From positions 26,559-33,559 of the forward strand of contig DIRQ01000118.1 in the NCBI GenBank assembly GCA_002424365.1: a stretch of DNA of 7,001 nt. The letters are read 5' to 3'. Source of the DNA: Syntrophomonas sp. UBA5432 (GTDB taxonomy: Bacteria > Bacillota > Syntrophomonadia > Syntrophomonadales > Syntrophomonadaceae). A program made the translations under genes and the position numbers. The notes under the pieces are model-generated. The model saw nothing but the letters and a program-made list of their open reading frames with translations, did not search any database and was not told the origin of the DNA. Shown here in pieces: positions 1 through 5,547 of the stretch; positions within the stretch are counted from its first letter, which is position 1, and the number at the start of each line of letters is the position of its first letter.

Positions 1-2
1 AC

Positions 3-1481
3 GGAGCCACCTACACTAATCTGGAAGTAGCAGATTTGGAAGACCAAGCAGCAAAGACAGCGGCAGTTCAAGCAGTAGTAACAGCGGTAGTAAACGACGA
101 GACAATAACTGCAGTAGTAACTTGGAATTCAGAGACATCAGCGTATGATGTAGCTATTTCCAAAGGTGATGCTAGTGACAACACGAGCATTACCAGTGCA
201 ACCTTTGTATTGACGCAAGAAGCAATAAATGAAAGGCTAACAATTACCGGCGTATCTATAGTTGATAATAAAGCCTATGCCAGCACAGCTGCTGGTGAGG
301 GTAATACAGTTCGAGTACTAGGCTATGGAGTAGGAATCAACCTTGATGCTAAAGAAGAAGGTAAGAAGATAAGCGATACGAGTAGTATAGTAATCGAGCT
401 TTACAATGGAGAGACTTTGTTAGGCCAACAAACATTTAGTGCAGCAGGCTACACCAAACATGCAGACAAATCAGCAACCAGTGGAACCATTGATGCTGGT
501 GGCGAATATAAAGCCACAAGCTGGGATAACAGCTGGTCTACAAATGCAAGAATAGACGACATACCGGATAAAGCAGTAGCGACAGTACAATACACTGATG
601 GAACTGCAACAGCAGAATTGACTCTGACCTTTTCAGATACAGATACGAAGATATTCTATGCAGCTGAAGCAGTTCACGCACTGTTTGAAAATGTGTTTGC
701 TGAACCATTAGTGTTAGCAGATGGTGTAACCCAAGATGCTATTGATGCAGCTCAAGCTTTGGTAACTGCAGTAACTCTAAAGACAGATCAAAACACGGTT
801 GCATTACAAGAGTTGATAACCCAAGCCCAAGCATTGCTGAATGCTGACCAAGCAGCCATGAATGAAAGGTTAGCAATTACCAGCGTATCAGTAGCTGATA
901 ATAAAGCCTATGCCAGCACAGCTGCCGCTGGCGGTACAGTTCGAGTACTAGGCTATGGAGTAGGAATCAACCTTGACGCTAAAAGTGAAGGTAAGAAAAT
1001 AAGCGACACAACAAGTATATTAATCGAGCTTTACAACGGAGAGACCTTGTTAGGCCAACAAACACTTAATGAGGTAGGTCGTAGTAAACATGGAGAAAAG
1101 TCAGCAATCAGTGGAACCATCGATGCAGGTGGCCAATATGTAGCTACCAGTTGGGATAACAGTTGGTCTGCAGGGATTGCCGATATACCGGATAAAGCAG
1201 TTGCAAAAGTTCAATACACTGACGGAACTGCAACAGCAGAAATGACTCTGACCTTTTCAGATACAAAGATATTTGAAGCAGCAGAAGCAGTCTACGCATT
1301 GTTTACAAACCCATTTGCTGATGCTGAAACATTAGAATTAAAAGAAGGCGTTACACAAGAAAACATTACTACAGCTGAAACTAAGGTAACTGCAGTAGGT
1401 GAAGGAAGTTCACATAAAATCTTATTTGCAGGAATGATAGAAAAAGCTAATGCACTATCGGGTTCAGGCCAAGGTAACTGA
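3..1481 (+). CDS. Repeat-containing surface or secreted protein, 3' part (5' end outside window)
   Basis: The reading frame is open from the first complete codon at position 3 (GATYTNLEVADLEDQ...), so the TTG at 36 is only an internal codon and the gene begins upstream of the window. The visible 492 residues are Ala-, Thr- and Ser-rich, with almost no Cys, as in exported surface proteins. Counting from the codon at 36, residues 1-60 are the end of another module (VTWNSETSAYDVAISKGDAS). Residues 65-268 and 276-474 are two copies of one long module. Each copy starts NERL.I..VS, has a beta-rich core (TVRVLGYGVGINLDAK, IELYNGETLLGQQT, TSWDNSWS, VQYTDGTATAE) and ends in an Ala-rich helical part (AAEAV.ALF ... 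VTQ..I..A). That helical part resembles the module labelled toxin Cry1Ac D-VI-related or FIVAR-like in Gram-positive surface proteins; this is recalled from family knowledge. No LPXTG sorting signal follows, so any anchoring domain would be upstream. Exact role is unknown; adhesion or S-layer-like structure is inference. Confidence 0.8.
   Translation, partial: GATYTNLEVADLEDQAAKTAAVQAVVTAVVNDETITAVVTWNSETSAYDVAISKGDASDNTSITSATFVLTQEAINERLTITGVSIVDNKAYASTAAGEGNTVRVLGYGVGINLDAKEEGKKISDTSSIVIELYNGETLLGQQTFSAAGYTKHADKSATSGTIDAGGEYKATSWDNSWSTNARIDDIPDKAVATVQYTDGTATAELTLTFSDTDTKIFYAAEAVHALFENVFAEPLVLADGVTQDAIDAAQALVTAVTLKTDQNTVALQELITQAQALLNADQAAMNERLAITSVSVADNKAYASTAAAGGTVRVLGYGVGINLDAKSEGKKISDTTSILIELYNGETLLGQQTLNEVGRSKHGEKSAISGTIDAGGQYVATSWDNSWSAGIADIPDKAVAKVQYTDGTATAEMTLTFSDTKIFEAAEAVYALFTNPFADAETLELKEGVTQENITTAETKVTAVGEGSSHKILFAGMIEKANALSGSGQGN
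228..839 (+). repeat. Tandem module copy 1 within the surface-protein gene
   Basis: This is the first of two in-frame copies of a module of about 200 codons. It starts at the codons for NERLTITGVS and runs through the helical tail ending QAQALL. The stretch 305-346 is identical base for base to 935-976 in copy 2, and long blocks on either side differ only at scattered positions. Differences from copy 2 include small in-frame indels, for example FSDTDTKIF here against FSDTKIF there. Confidence 0.9.
861..1457 (+). repeat. Tandem module copy 2 within the surface-protein gene
   Basis: This second copy begins NERLAITSVS and runs to the protein's C-terminal helical segment (EKANAL). It keeps the block YASTAA...TVRVLGYGVG, the segment ELYNGETLLGQQT and the TSWDNSWS motif. 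Identity at the DNA level, including at synonymous positions, points to a recent duplication or to gene conversion between the copies. Confidence 0.9.
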
Positions 1482-1585
1482 GACGGTGAAGAAAGCGTTG
1501 AAACCAGTAGCAGGGAGTAGGACCTGTCTGGCTTTCCTCCCCAAGCTGACTTAAACTGTCAGTAAATGAAGGAGAGAAATAAGTT

Positions 1586-1630
1586 ACATGGGTAAGATGT
1601 TATAAACGTTTACCTATGTGGCTTTTTCTC
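1586..1630 (+). terminator. Rho-independent terminator after the surface-protein gene
   Basis: The arm ACATGGGTAAG (1586-1596) pairs with TTTACCTATGT (1609-1619) over 11 bp, including two G-T pairs, around a 12-nt loop. The run GGCTTTTTCTC follows. It lies about 105 bp downstream of the stop at 1481 and before the next gene, as expected for the end of that transcript. Confidence 0.75.
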
Positions 1631-1793
1631 AAACAATCCACTCTTCACTATTGGGAGAAATCCTAACAATCTAGGGCTTGGATTATAGATATGGTAAAAA
1701 ATTAATTAGGGTTAAGCCATTAATTTATCTGTTTTAAAGTAACATTAGCACCTTTATTTATATGCGTTTAATAAGATGAAAGGAGAAATAAAT
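1631..1793 (+). other. Intergenic leader region of the 52-residue gene
   Basis: The 312-bp gap between the surface-protein gene and the 52-residue gene holds the terminator above and then this AT-rich stretch. It contains an inverted repeat, AAATTAAT (1699-1706) against ATTAATTT (1719-1726), whose loop can add GG/CC pairs. No clear consensus promoter stands out. The ribosome binding site AAAGGAG at 1779-1785 is clear. No other gene is seen here. Confidence 0.4.
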
Positions 1794-1952
1794 ATGTCAA
1801 AACCAAAAGCACCTTATTATTATAAAGAAGGAAATGATACCTATCATTGGGAAACTTCTTGTTCCAAAAACCAGTATCCAGCTCCTGGTTGGAAAAAGAC
1901 TAATGAACAACCAACATCAAAAGAACAGTGTAATGAATGCAAAGCAAAGTAA
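1794..1952 (+). CDS. Small cysteine-containing protein of unknown function (52 residues)
   Basis: The start is an ATG eight bases after a good ribosome binding site (AAAGGAG, 1779-1785), and the frame ends with TAA at 1950-1952. The product starts MSKPKAPYYYKEGNDTYHWE and is small, hydrophilic and rich in Lys, Tyr and Trp. It has three cysteines, Cys23, Cys46 and Cys49, the last two as a CxxC (QCNECK) near the C-terminus, plus His18. That arrangement could bind one zinc ion in a ribbon-like fold, but this is inference. There is no signal peptide or membrane segment, so it should be cytoplasmic. It follows a terminator and precedes a structured region, so it is probably transcribed alone. I do not recognise a named family. 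The strong ribosome site, balanced codon use and purposeful Cys spacing argue that it is a real gene despite its length. Confidence 0.72.
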   Translation: MSKPKAPYYYKEGNDTYHWETSCSKNQYPAPGWKKTNEQPTSKEQCNECKAK

Positions 1953-1961
1953 AAATAGTCA

Positions 1962-2106
1962 GCTCTTTACCCTGGAAAAAATCAAGTAGAAACCAAGGAG
2001 TATCCCCAAAGAATTGCTAAAAAGAGCCCGATAGGAGACGGTTCTTGCTGGTAAGAATGAACCCCGGCGGCCTTAGGAGCAATCTTAAGTCCGCCGGAAC
2101 ATGTGG
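1962..2106 (+). other. GC-rich, strongly structured RNA-like element of unknown type
   Basis: This 200-bp gap between two small genes has several complementary segments. GCTCTTT (1962-1968) can pair with AAAGAGC (2021-2027). GGTTC (2040-2044) can pair with GAACC (2059-2063), with TTCTT/AAGAA as an alternative inside it. The strongest is CCGGCGG (2064-2070) with CCGCCGG (2091-2097), continued after one mismatch by CTTA (2072-2075) with TAAG (2086-2089), leaving a 10-nt loop. No T-run follows, so it is not a simple terminator. The local GC content is far above the flanks. It could be the 5' leader RNA of the gene at 2155, a remnant of a ribozyme or group II intron, or an inserted repeat. None of these can be decided by eye. 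Confidence 0.45.
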
Positions 2107-2154
2107 TGCCGGGCATCTGACTTATCATTTACAATAATTGAAGGAGCGGTTTAA

Positions 2155-2457
2155 ATGAAAAACATACACCAATTTGCTATATACATTGAACACATGGTTA
2201 GGCAATTACTGGGAGGAGACATTCAAAGGTACGCTCTTGGCGGATTGGTTGATGCAGATTTTATTGAGGCAGGCGGTATGGTAACGACAATGGCACTGGG
2301 GCTGAGTACCCGATATTGGCATAACCATAAAGAAATCATTGACCGTTTCCTCGGAAGTATTATTGAGTTGAATGGGAAAAGATTTGAAGAAATAGGTTTT
2401 GAAAGGATTGAACAGGTGTATAATGAGTTTCACCGATTAGTTGATGTAGTAATGTAG
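2155..2457 (+). CDS. Hypothetical protein (100 residues)
   Basis: The ATG at 2155 follows GGAG eight bases upstream (AAGGAGCGGTTTAA), a good ribosome binding site that supports this start; the stop is TAG at 2455-2457. The product begins MKNIHQFAIYIEHMVRQLLG and is a mixed-charge, predicted largely helical protein with no signal peptide and no clear membrane segment. A central Gly/Met-rich segment (EAGGMVTTMALGLS) separates two helical parts, the second being charged (KRFEEIGFERIEQVYNEFH). I do not recognise a family or any catalytic motif. It is preceded by the GC-rich structured element and followed by a strong terminator, so it is probably its own transcription unit, perhaps with that element as its leader. 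The overlapping minus-strand open frame lacks any such support. Confidence 0.65.
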   Translation: MKNIHQFAIYIEHMVRQLLGGDIQRYALGGLVDADFIEAGGMVTTMALGLSTRYWHNHKEIIDRFLGSIIELNGKRFEEIGFERIEQVYNEFHRLVDVVM

Positions 2458-2507
2458 TGTAGGTTGCTTAGGTACTAGATTTATTAAACGAATTCGAATT
2501 CAGAAGA

Positions 2508-2556
2508 ACAGGTCTCCGTAGGAGTAAGCAAAACTCTGCAGGGGACCTGTTTTTAT
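2508..2556 (+). terminator. Rho-independent terminator after the 100-residue gene
   Basis: ACAGGTCTCC (2508-2517) pairs with GGGGACCTGT (2541-2550) over 10 bp with one G-T pair. The stem extends inward through GTAG/CTGC and AGT/ACT around a bulged G. A T-run follows at 2550-2554 (continuing TTTTTATT to 2556). It lies 50 bp past the stop at 2457. This is a textbook strong terminator. Confidence 0.88.
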
Positions 2557-2711
2557 TCAAGTTTGTTAGTCTATCAAGTTTGTTTTGGCTTTTACCTTAA
2601 TAATTATATGAATTTTTGTATGGTGCAAATTTTCTTTCGGCTATCCGAATTTAGCTCTTCAGGAATCCCTTATACGCAAAATAGCTCATTACTGATTAGC
2701 TTTATAAAAAT
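2557..2711. other. Gap between two terminators; possible small transcription unit
   Basis: This AT-rich stretch lies between one strong terminator and a second one at 2712-2754. The plus-strand open frame here (2563-2778) runs straight through the second terminator and lacks a ribosome binding site, so I do not call it a gene. A terminator without a gene before it suggests either a short untranslated RNA or the leftover of a deleted gene. No good promoter was seen: TTGTTT near 2579 with AT-rich bases about 17 bp later is only a weak candidate. Confidence 0.3.
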
Positions 2712-2754
2712 GCCGCGTGTTAAGCAGGCTAAGTACTTAGCGCCGGGCTTTTTT
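2712..2754. terminator. Terminator hairpin, probably bidirectional
   Basis: GCCGCGTGTTAAG (2712-2724) pairs with CTTAGCGCCGGGC (2736-2748), 11 of 13 positions including two G-T pairs and a 2-nt internal loop. It is followed by TTTTTT at 2749-2754. Five A residues just upstream (2706-2710) give the minus strand a T-run as well, so it can terminate in both directions. The loop side also contains the palindrome GCTAAGTACTTAGC, an alternative fold. Confidence 0.75.
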
Positions 2755-2800
2755 ATGGAAATAATAAGAAATGAATAACTGTATATGAAAAACAGGTACG

Positions 2801-2829
2801 TTGAAAGGTCAAGTGTTAAAAAGTATACT
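2801..2829 (+). promoter_or_regulatory. Promoter P1 of the toxin-antitoxin operon (predicted)
   Basis: TTGAAA (2801-2806) is followed by a 17-bp spacer and TATACT (2824-2829), each close to the vegetative consensus. Transcription would start near 2836 and give a leader of about 78 nt before the toxin start at 2914. That leader includes the inverted repeat ACCAAAATTGGT (2840-2851) and the palindrome at 2864-2880. Confidence 0.6.
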
Positions 2830-2863
2830 GGTAATATACACCAAAATTGGTATCGCAAAATAT

Positions 2864-2880
2864 TTAACCTTATAGGTTAA
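2864..2880. promoter_or_regulatory. Palindromic operator candidate for the HigA antitoxin
   Basis: TTAACCT (2864-2870) and AGGTTAA (2874-2880) form a perfect inverted repeat around TAT. It lies between P1 and P2, seven bases upstream of the P2 -35 box. A related half, CCTTAGG, occurs at 2891-2897. HigA-type antitoxins are known to repress their own operons through such palindromes. Binding here is inferred from position and symmetry. Confidence 0.55.
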
Positions 2881-2886
2881 TAAAAA

Positions 2887-2915
2887 TTGACCTTAGGGGG
2901 TATATTATATATAAT
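2887..2915 (+). promoter_or_regulatory. Promoter P2 overlapping the toxin start (predicted, antitoxin-biased)
   Basis: TTGACC (2887-2892), a 17-bp spacer and a perfect TATAAT (2910-2915) make the best vegetative promoter match in the window. Its -10 box overlaps the toxin ATG at 2914, so transcripts would start near 2922, inside the toxin gene. They would carry only the antitoxin as an intact gene. The AT-richness of the region means chance resemblance must be allowed for. Confidence 0.5.
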
Positions 2916-3249
2916 GGATCTACAATATAGGTCAAACAAAATTAGGACATATTGCGAAAGCCCTAAAGAAGCTCAAAAAGCATATGGGGCACAAATAGGT
3001 ACTAAACTTGCTCAAAGAGTAGGAGAATTAAAAGCAGCAACGAGTTTGGAGGATATTAGAAACCTTCCAGCAGCAAGATTACATAAACTACAAGGACAGA
3101 GGGCTGACGAATATGCTGTGGACTTAGTTCATCCATTTAGACTTATCTTTAAACCCATATTAGATGAAGGGGAAGATATTATCCAATTAGCGAATATTAA
3201 AATAGTCAGGATTGAGGAGGTGAGGGATTACCATGGTAAACAAAGATAA
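2914..3249 (+). CDS. higB: HigB-type toxin of the RelE/ParE superfamily
   Basis: HigB-type toxins are ribosome-dependent mRNA endonucleases that block translation. The ATG at 2914 is chosen over the TTG at 2887 because relatives begin M-D/E-I/L-Q-Y; here the start is MDLQYRSNKI. The site AGGGGG at 2895-2900 lies 13 bases upstream, rather far, so toxin translation may be weak. The 111-residue product fits the family length. Seen features are an N-terminal helical half (CESPKEAQKAYG), then RLHKLQGQRADEYAVDLVHP (residues 55-74), and a C-terminal strand ending VRIEEVRDYH (98-107). His57 and the final Asp105-Tyr106-His107 match the His and DYH positions tied to activity in Proteus HigB (family knowledge). 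The antitoxin gene overlaps its 3' end by 17 bp, the toxin-first order typical of HigBA operons. It looks intact. A RelE subtype name would also be acceptable. Confidence 0.9.
   Translation: MDLQYRSNKIRTYCESPKEAQKAYGAQIGTKLAQRVGELKAATSLEDIRNLPAARLHKLQGQRADEYAVDLVHPFRLIFKPILDEGEDIIQLANIKIVRIEEVRDYHGKQR
3215..3223 (+). promoter_or_regulatory. Full-strength ribosome binding site of higA
   Basis: AGGAGGTGA matches the complete anti-Shine-Dalgarno sequence and sits nine bases before the ATG at 3233, inside the toxin reading frame. It is much stronger and better placed than the toxin's own site, which should bias synthesis toward the antitoxin. Confidence 0.85.
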
Positions 3250-4324
3250 TAGGGACTTTATGCCTGAAATGGCTATTCCACCGGGGGAGACCATTAGAGA
3301 GAATATGGAGTTTTTGGGAATGGACCAGGAAGAATTGGCTGCCAGGCTAGGGATTACCCCTAAACACCTCAGTAATATTCTAAATGCTAATGCCCCCATT
3401 ACTTACGAAACTGCCCTGAAGCTGGAAACCGCTATAGGGCCAGGGGCGCAGTTTTGGATGAATCTGGAGACAAACTATCAGCTTAATAAAGCCCGGCTGG
3501 AAAAGCAGGAAGAGCTGAACTTGGATCTGGAAATACTAAAGGAAATACCTTATAAAAAAATGAGCGATTTTGGTTGGCTTGAAAATACAGCGGATAAAAA
3601 TACAAGAGTAATGAATTGTAGAGAATTCTTTGGTGTAGCCAATTTATCTTTAATACAATCATCTTGTGCGGTTATGTTTAGAAAGCAGAAACAAACGAAC
3701 GAAATAGCTAATTTAAGTGTCCTGGCCTGGCTAAGAAAAGCCGAGTTAGAAGGAATGGCCATTGAAGTTGAAAAATTCAGCAAAAGAAAATTAAAAACTT
3801 TAATTCCTACTTTTAGGGAACGCACGTTAAAAGCCCCACCGCAGTTTTTTCCGGAGCTGCAAAAACTCTGTGCCGAATGTGGTGTTGCTTTAGTGCTGGT
3901 TGAAGATCTTCCCAAGACTTATATTTGTGGAGCTACTATTTGGAGAAATAACAAAGCGATATTGGCTTTAAGCGTAAGGGGTAAAAGAGCAGATATATTT
4001 TGGTTTACCTTTTTCCATGAGCTAGCTCATCTTCTCCATCATACTAAAAAGGAATTTCACATTAACTATGAAAACGATGCTGAAGAAGATGAAGCTAATA
4101 AGATAGCCAGCAACTATCTGATACCTGATCATCTTTATCAAGATTTTATTAATAACTATCCTTATACAGACCAAAGGCAGATTGTAAACTATGCCAATAA
4201 AATTGAAATCGCTCCCTGTATCCTGGTAGGAAGGCTTCTCCATGACAACTTAATCGAATATAAGAACTATAGTAATCTGAGACCATCTTTTGAGATTGTC
4301 AGGCCAGTGGCCGATAATATCTAA
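3233..4324 (+). CDS. higA: HigA-type antitoxin fused to an ImmA/IrrE-like metallopeptidase domain
   Basis: This protein should bind and neutralise the toxin encoded just upstream and repress the operon. The 363-residue length far exceeds the roughly 100 residues of plain HigA, because a second domain is present. Residues about 14-75 form an XRE-type helix-turn-helix of the HigA kind: PPGETIRENMEFLG, then DQEELAARLGITPKHLSNIL, then AIGPGAQFWMNLE. Residues about 90-200 are a charged linker region. Residues about 200-340 resemble ImmA/IrrE (DUF955) peptidases, with the zinc-binding helix FHELAHLLHH (His262, Glu263, His266) and a downstream E-x-x-A-N motif giving a likely third ligand, Glu285. 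All expected catalytic residues are present, so the peptidase is probably active. Related proteins cleave repressors, so self-cleavage or cleavage of a partner under stress is a possible control; this is inference. Start ATG 3233 is set by the perfect ribosome site at 3215. Confidence 0.9.
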   Translation: MVNKDNRDFMPEMAIPPGETIRENMEFLGMDQEELAARLGITPKHLSNILNANAPITYETALKLETAIGPGAQFWMNLETNYQLNKARLEKQEELNLDLEILKEIPYKKMSDFGWLENTADKNTRVMNCREFFGVANLSLIQSSCAVMFRKQKQTNEIANLSVLAWLRKAELEGMAIEVEKFSKRKLKTLIPTFRERTLKAPPQFFPELQKLCAECGVALVLVEDLPKTYICGATIWRNNKAILALSVRGKRADIFWFTFFHELAHLLHHTKKEFHINYENDAEEDEANKIASNYLIPDHLYQDFINNYPYTDQRQIVNYANKIEIAPCILVGRLLHDNLIEYKNYSNLRPSFEIVRPVADNI

Positions 4325-4357
4325 GATATAATTAGATTTAGATACTTCATGGCCGGG

Positions 4358-4384
4358 CATTATGGGAATGAAAATGACATAATG
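4358..4384. repeat. Short inverted repeat downstream of higA
   Basis: CATTATG (4358-4364) and CATAATG (4378-4384) are perfect inverted copies around a 13-nt loop. No T-run follows. It may be a minor stem in the 3' end of the operon transcript or a chance repeat. Confidence 0.3.
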
Positions 4385-4404
4385 GAAACTAATAAAAACT
4401 TACC

Positions 4405-4438
4405 AGCTCTGGAGCTACTAGCTTCCGGGGCTTTTTTT
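4405..4438 (+). terminator. Rho-independent terminator of the toxin-antitoxin operon
   Basis: AGCTCTGGAGCT (4405-4416) pairs with AGCTTCCGGGGCT (4420-4432), with one bulged base and two G-T pairs, around a 3-nt loop. Seven T residues follow (4432-4438). It lies 80 bp past the higA stop and separates the operon from the lipid kinase gene. Confidence 0.88.
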
Positions 4439-4497
4439 ATGGAACTGAATCGAATAACGAATGCTTGGTGCCTGACTTTTTTTCTACGAAATAGGTA

Positions 4498-4526
4498 TTG
4501 GTCTTGTTTACTAACTCATATACAAT
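4498..4526 (+). promoter_or_regulatory. Predicted promoter of the lipid kinase gene
   Basis: TTGGTC (4498-4503), a 17-bp spacer and TACAAT (4521-4526) resemble a vegetative promoter with a weak -35 and a good -10 box. It lies between the upstream terminator and the kinase start, giving a leader of about 30 nt. Confidence 0.5.
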
Positions 4527-4561
4527 AAATAAGGAGATTTTGTTGAAATTGTGGGGATTAG

Positions 4562-5497
4562 ATGGCCAGGAATAAAGAAAAAACAATTTTTATTGTAAAT
4601 CCGGTCTCTGCCAACGGACGGACCTCAAGAAGCTGGAAACGACTGGAGAAGGTTCTACAGGAAAAAGGTTATATCTTTGATGTAGCCTACACTCGCGGAC
4701 CCATGCATGCTGTAGATATTACCCGCAATGCTTTAGAAAAGGGTTTTGAAAGGGTGATAGCTGTCGGTGGGGATGGCACTTTTAACGAAGTTATAAATGG
4801 TTTTTATCTGAATGGAGAGAAAATAAGCAGTAGTGCTGCTCTTTCAGTATTACCTATGGGCACGGGTGGAGATTTCTCCAGACATCTAAATAATAATAAA
4901 AGCGATATTAATTACGTATGTCATTTGCTAGAACAGGATCATAAGCATCCCTGTGATATTGTTCATGCTCGATTTACTGGGTGGGACGGCAAACCAAAAG
5001 AAAGATATTATCTGAACATATTTGATACCGGACTGGGCAGCGCAACCTGTTATCGTGTTAATCACGGATCAAAAGCCCTGGGAGGATTTTTATCTTTTTT
5101 ATCCGCTACACTTTATGGACTGGCAACATATAAAAATCAATATCTTACAGTAAAGGTAAATGGAATTGAAGTATTCGAGGGAAAATCAGCGGTAACGGCA
5201 GTTGCTAATGGTAAGTATTTTGGTGGAGGAGTGATGATTGCTCCTCATGCTAAAATCGATGATGGCTTGCTGGATATTGTGATTATCGGGGATTTAAGCA
5301 AATGGGAATTCTTAAAAAATTATCCCAAAGCATATAAAGGTGAGCATTTAACCCATCCACAGGTAAAATATTTCCAGGGAGAAACGGTAAGCATTCAATC
5401 TAAGGAGAGATTGCTTTTAGAAGTAGATGGTGAATCACCGGGATATGGAGACATTGAGTTAAAATTATGTCAGCAGGGCATGATACTGGCTGTATAG
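4562..5497 (+). CDS. Diacylglycerol kinase family (DagK/YegS-like) lipid kinase
   Basis: Members of this family phosphorylate diacylglycerol or a related lipid with ATP at the inner face of the membrane, feeding phosphatidic acid back into phospholipid synthesis. The 311-residue length is normal for the family. Seen motifs: IFIVNPVSANGR near the N-terminus (9-20), the nucleotide-binding AVGGDGTFNEVING (67-80), PMGTGGDFSRHL (98-109, the second glycine-rich motif, with Gly where many relatives have Asn or Ser), FGGGVMIAPHAKIDDGLLDI (220-239), and a C-terminal VDGE (288-291). There is no signal peptide or membrane segment, so it is likely a peripheral membrane enzyme. The ATG at 4562 directly follows an in-frame TAG, so it is the earliest ATG; GGGGA lies only four bases upstream. 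A stronger AAGGAG at 4531-4536 instead precedes a short TTG-started frame. The exact lipid substrate cannot be told from sequence, so no gene symbol is given. Confidence 0.88.
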   Translation: MARNKEKTIFIVNPVSANGRTSRSWKRLEKVLQEKGYIFDVAYTRGPMHAVDITRNALEKGFERVIAVGGDGTFNEVINGFYLNGEKISSSAALSVLPMGTGGDFSRHLNNNKSDINYVCHLLEQDHKHPCDIVHARFTGWDGKPKERYYLNIFDTGLGSATCYRVNHGSKALGGFLSFLSATLYGLATYKNQYLTVKVNGIEVFEGKSAVTAVANGKYFGGGVMIAPHAKIDDGLLDIVIIGDLSKWEFLKNYPKAYKGEHLTHPQVKYFQGETVSIQSKERLLLEVDGESPGYGDIELKLCQQGMILAV

Positions 5498-5547
5498 GAA
5501 AGCGAAAGCCTGTCTGAAGGGCCCCCCATGTTTTGCAGTTTTAGAAA

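Noticed and set aside
1479..1526. Possible stop-codon readthrough: the frame stays open for 13 codons after the TGA, ending at a TAG.
   Set aside because: Thirteen codons are expected by chance, the extension shows no domain or sorting signal, and no readthrough context is recognisable.
1953..2154. Complete group II intron or its catalytic domain V.
   Set aside because: The gap is far too short for a full intron, no reverse transcriptase is nearby and no domain V hairpin was recognised; only a remnant remains possible.
2206..2433. Minus-strand open frame of 75 codons inside the 100-residue gene.
   Set aside because: It is wholly antisense to a gene with a better ribosome site and start, and its translation has no recognisable features.
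2490..2501. Perfect 12-bp palindrome GAATTCGAATTC before the first terminator.
   Set aside because: It has no arrangement suggesting an operator or attachment site, and short AT-rich palindromes occur by chance.
2563..2858. Open frames on both strands (2563-2778 plus, 2670-2858 minus).
   Set aside because: Both run through the terminator hairpin at 2712-2754, lack ribosome binding sites and have low-complexity, Phe- and Ile-rich translations typical of AT-rich noncoding DNA.
2887..2913. Extended toxin start at TTG 2887, adding nine residues.
   Set aside because: No ribosome site precedes it, the added residues are not typical of HigB proteins, and the TTG is part of the predicted P2 -35 box.
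3550..3915. Minus-strand open frame of 121 codons inside higA.
   Set aside because: It is a shadow of the well-supported higA reading frame, without a ribosome site or family resemblance. The same applies to the minus frames at 3187-3399 and 4022-4243.
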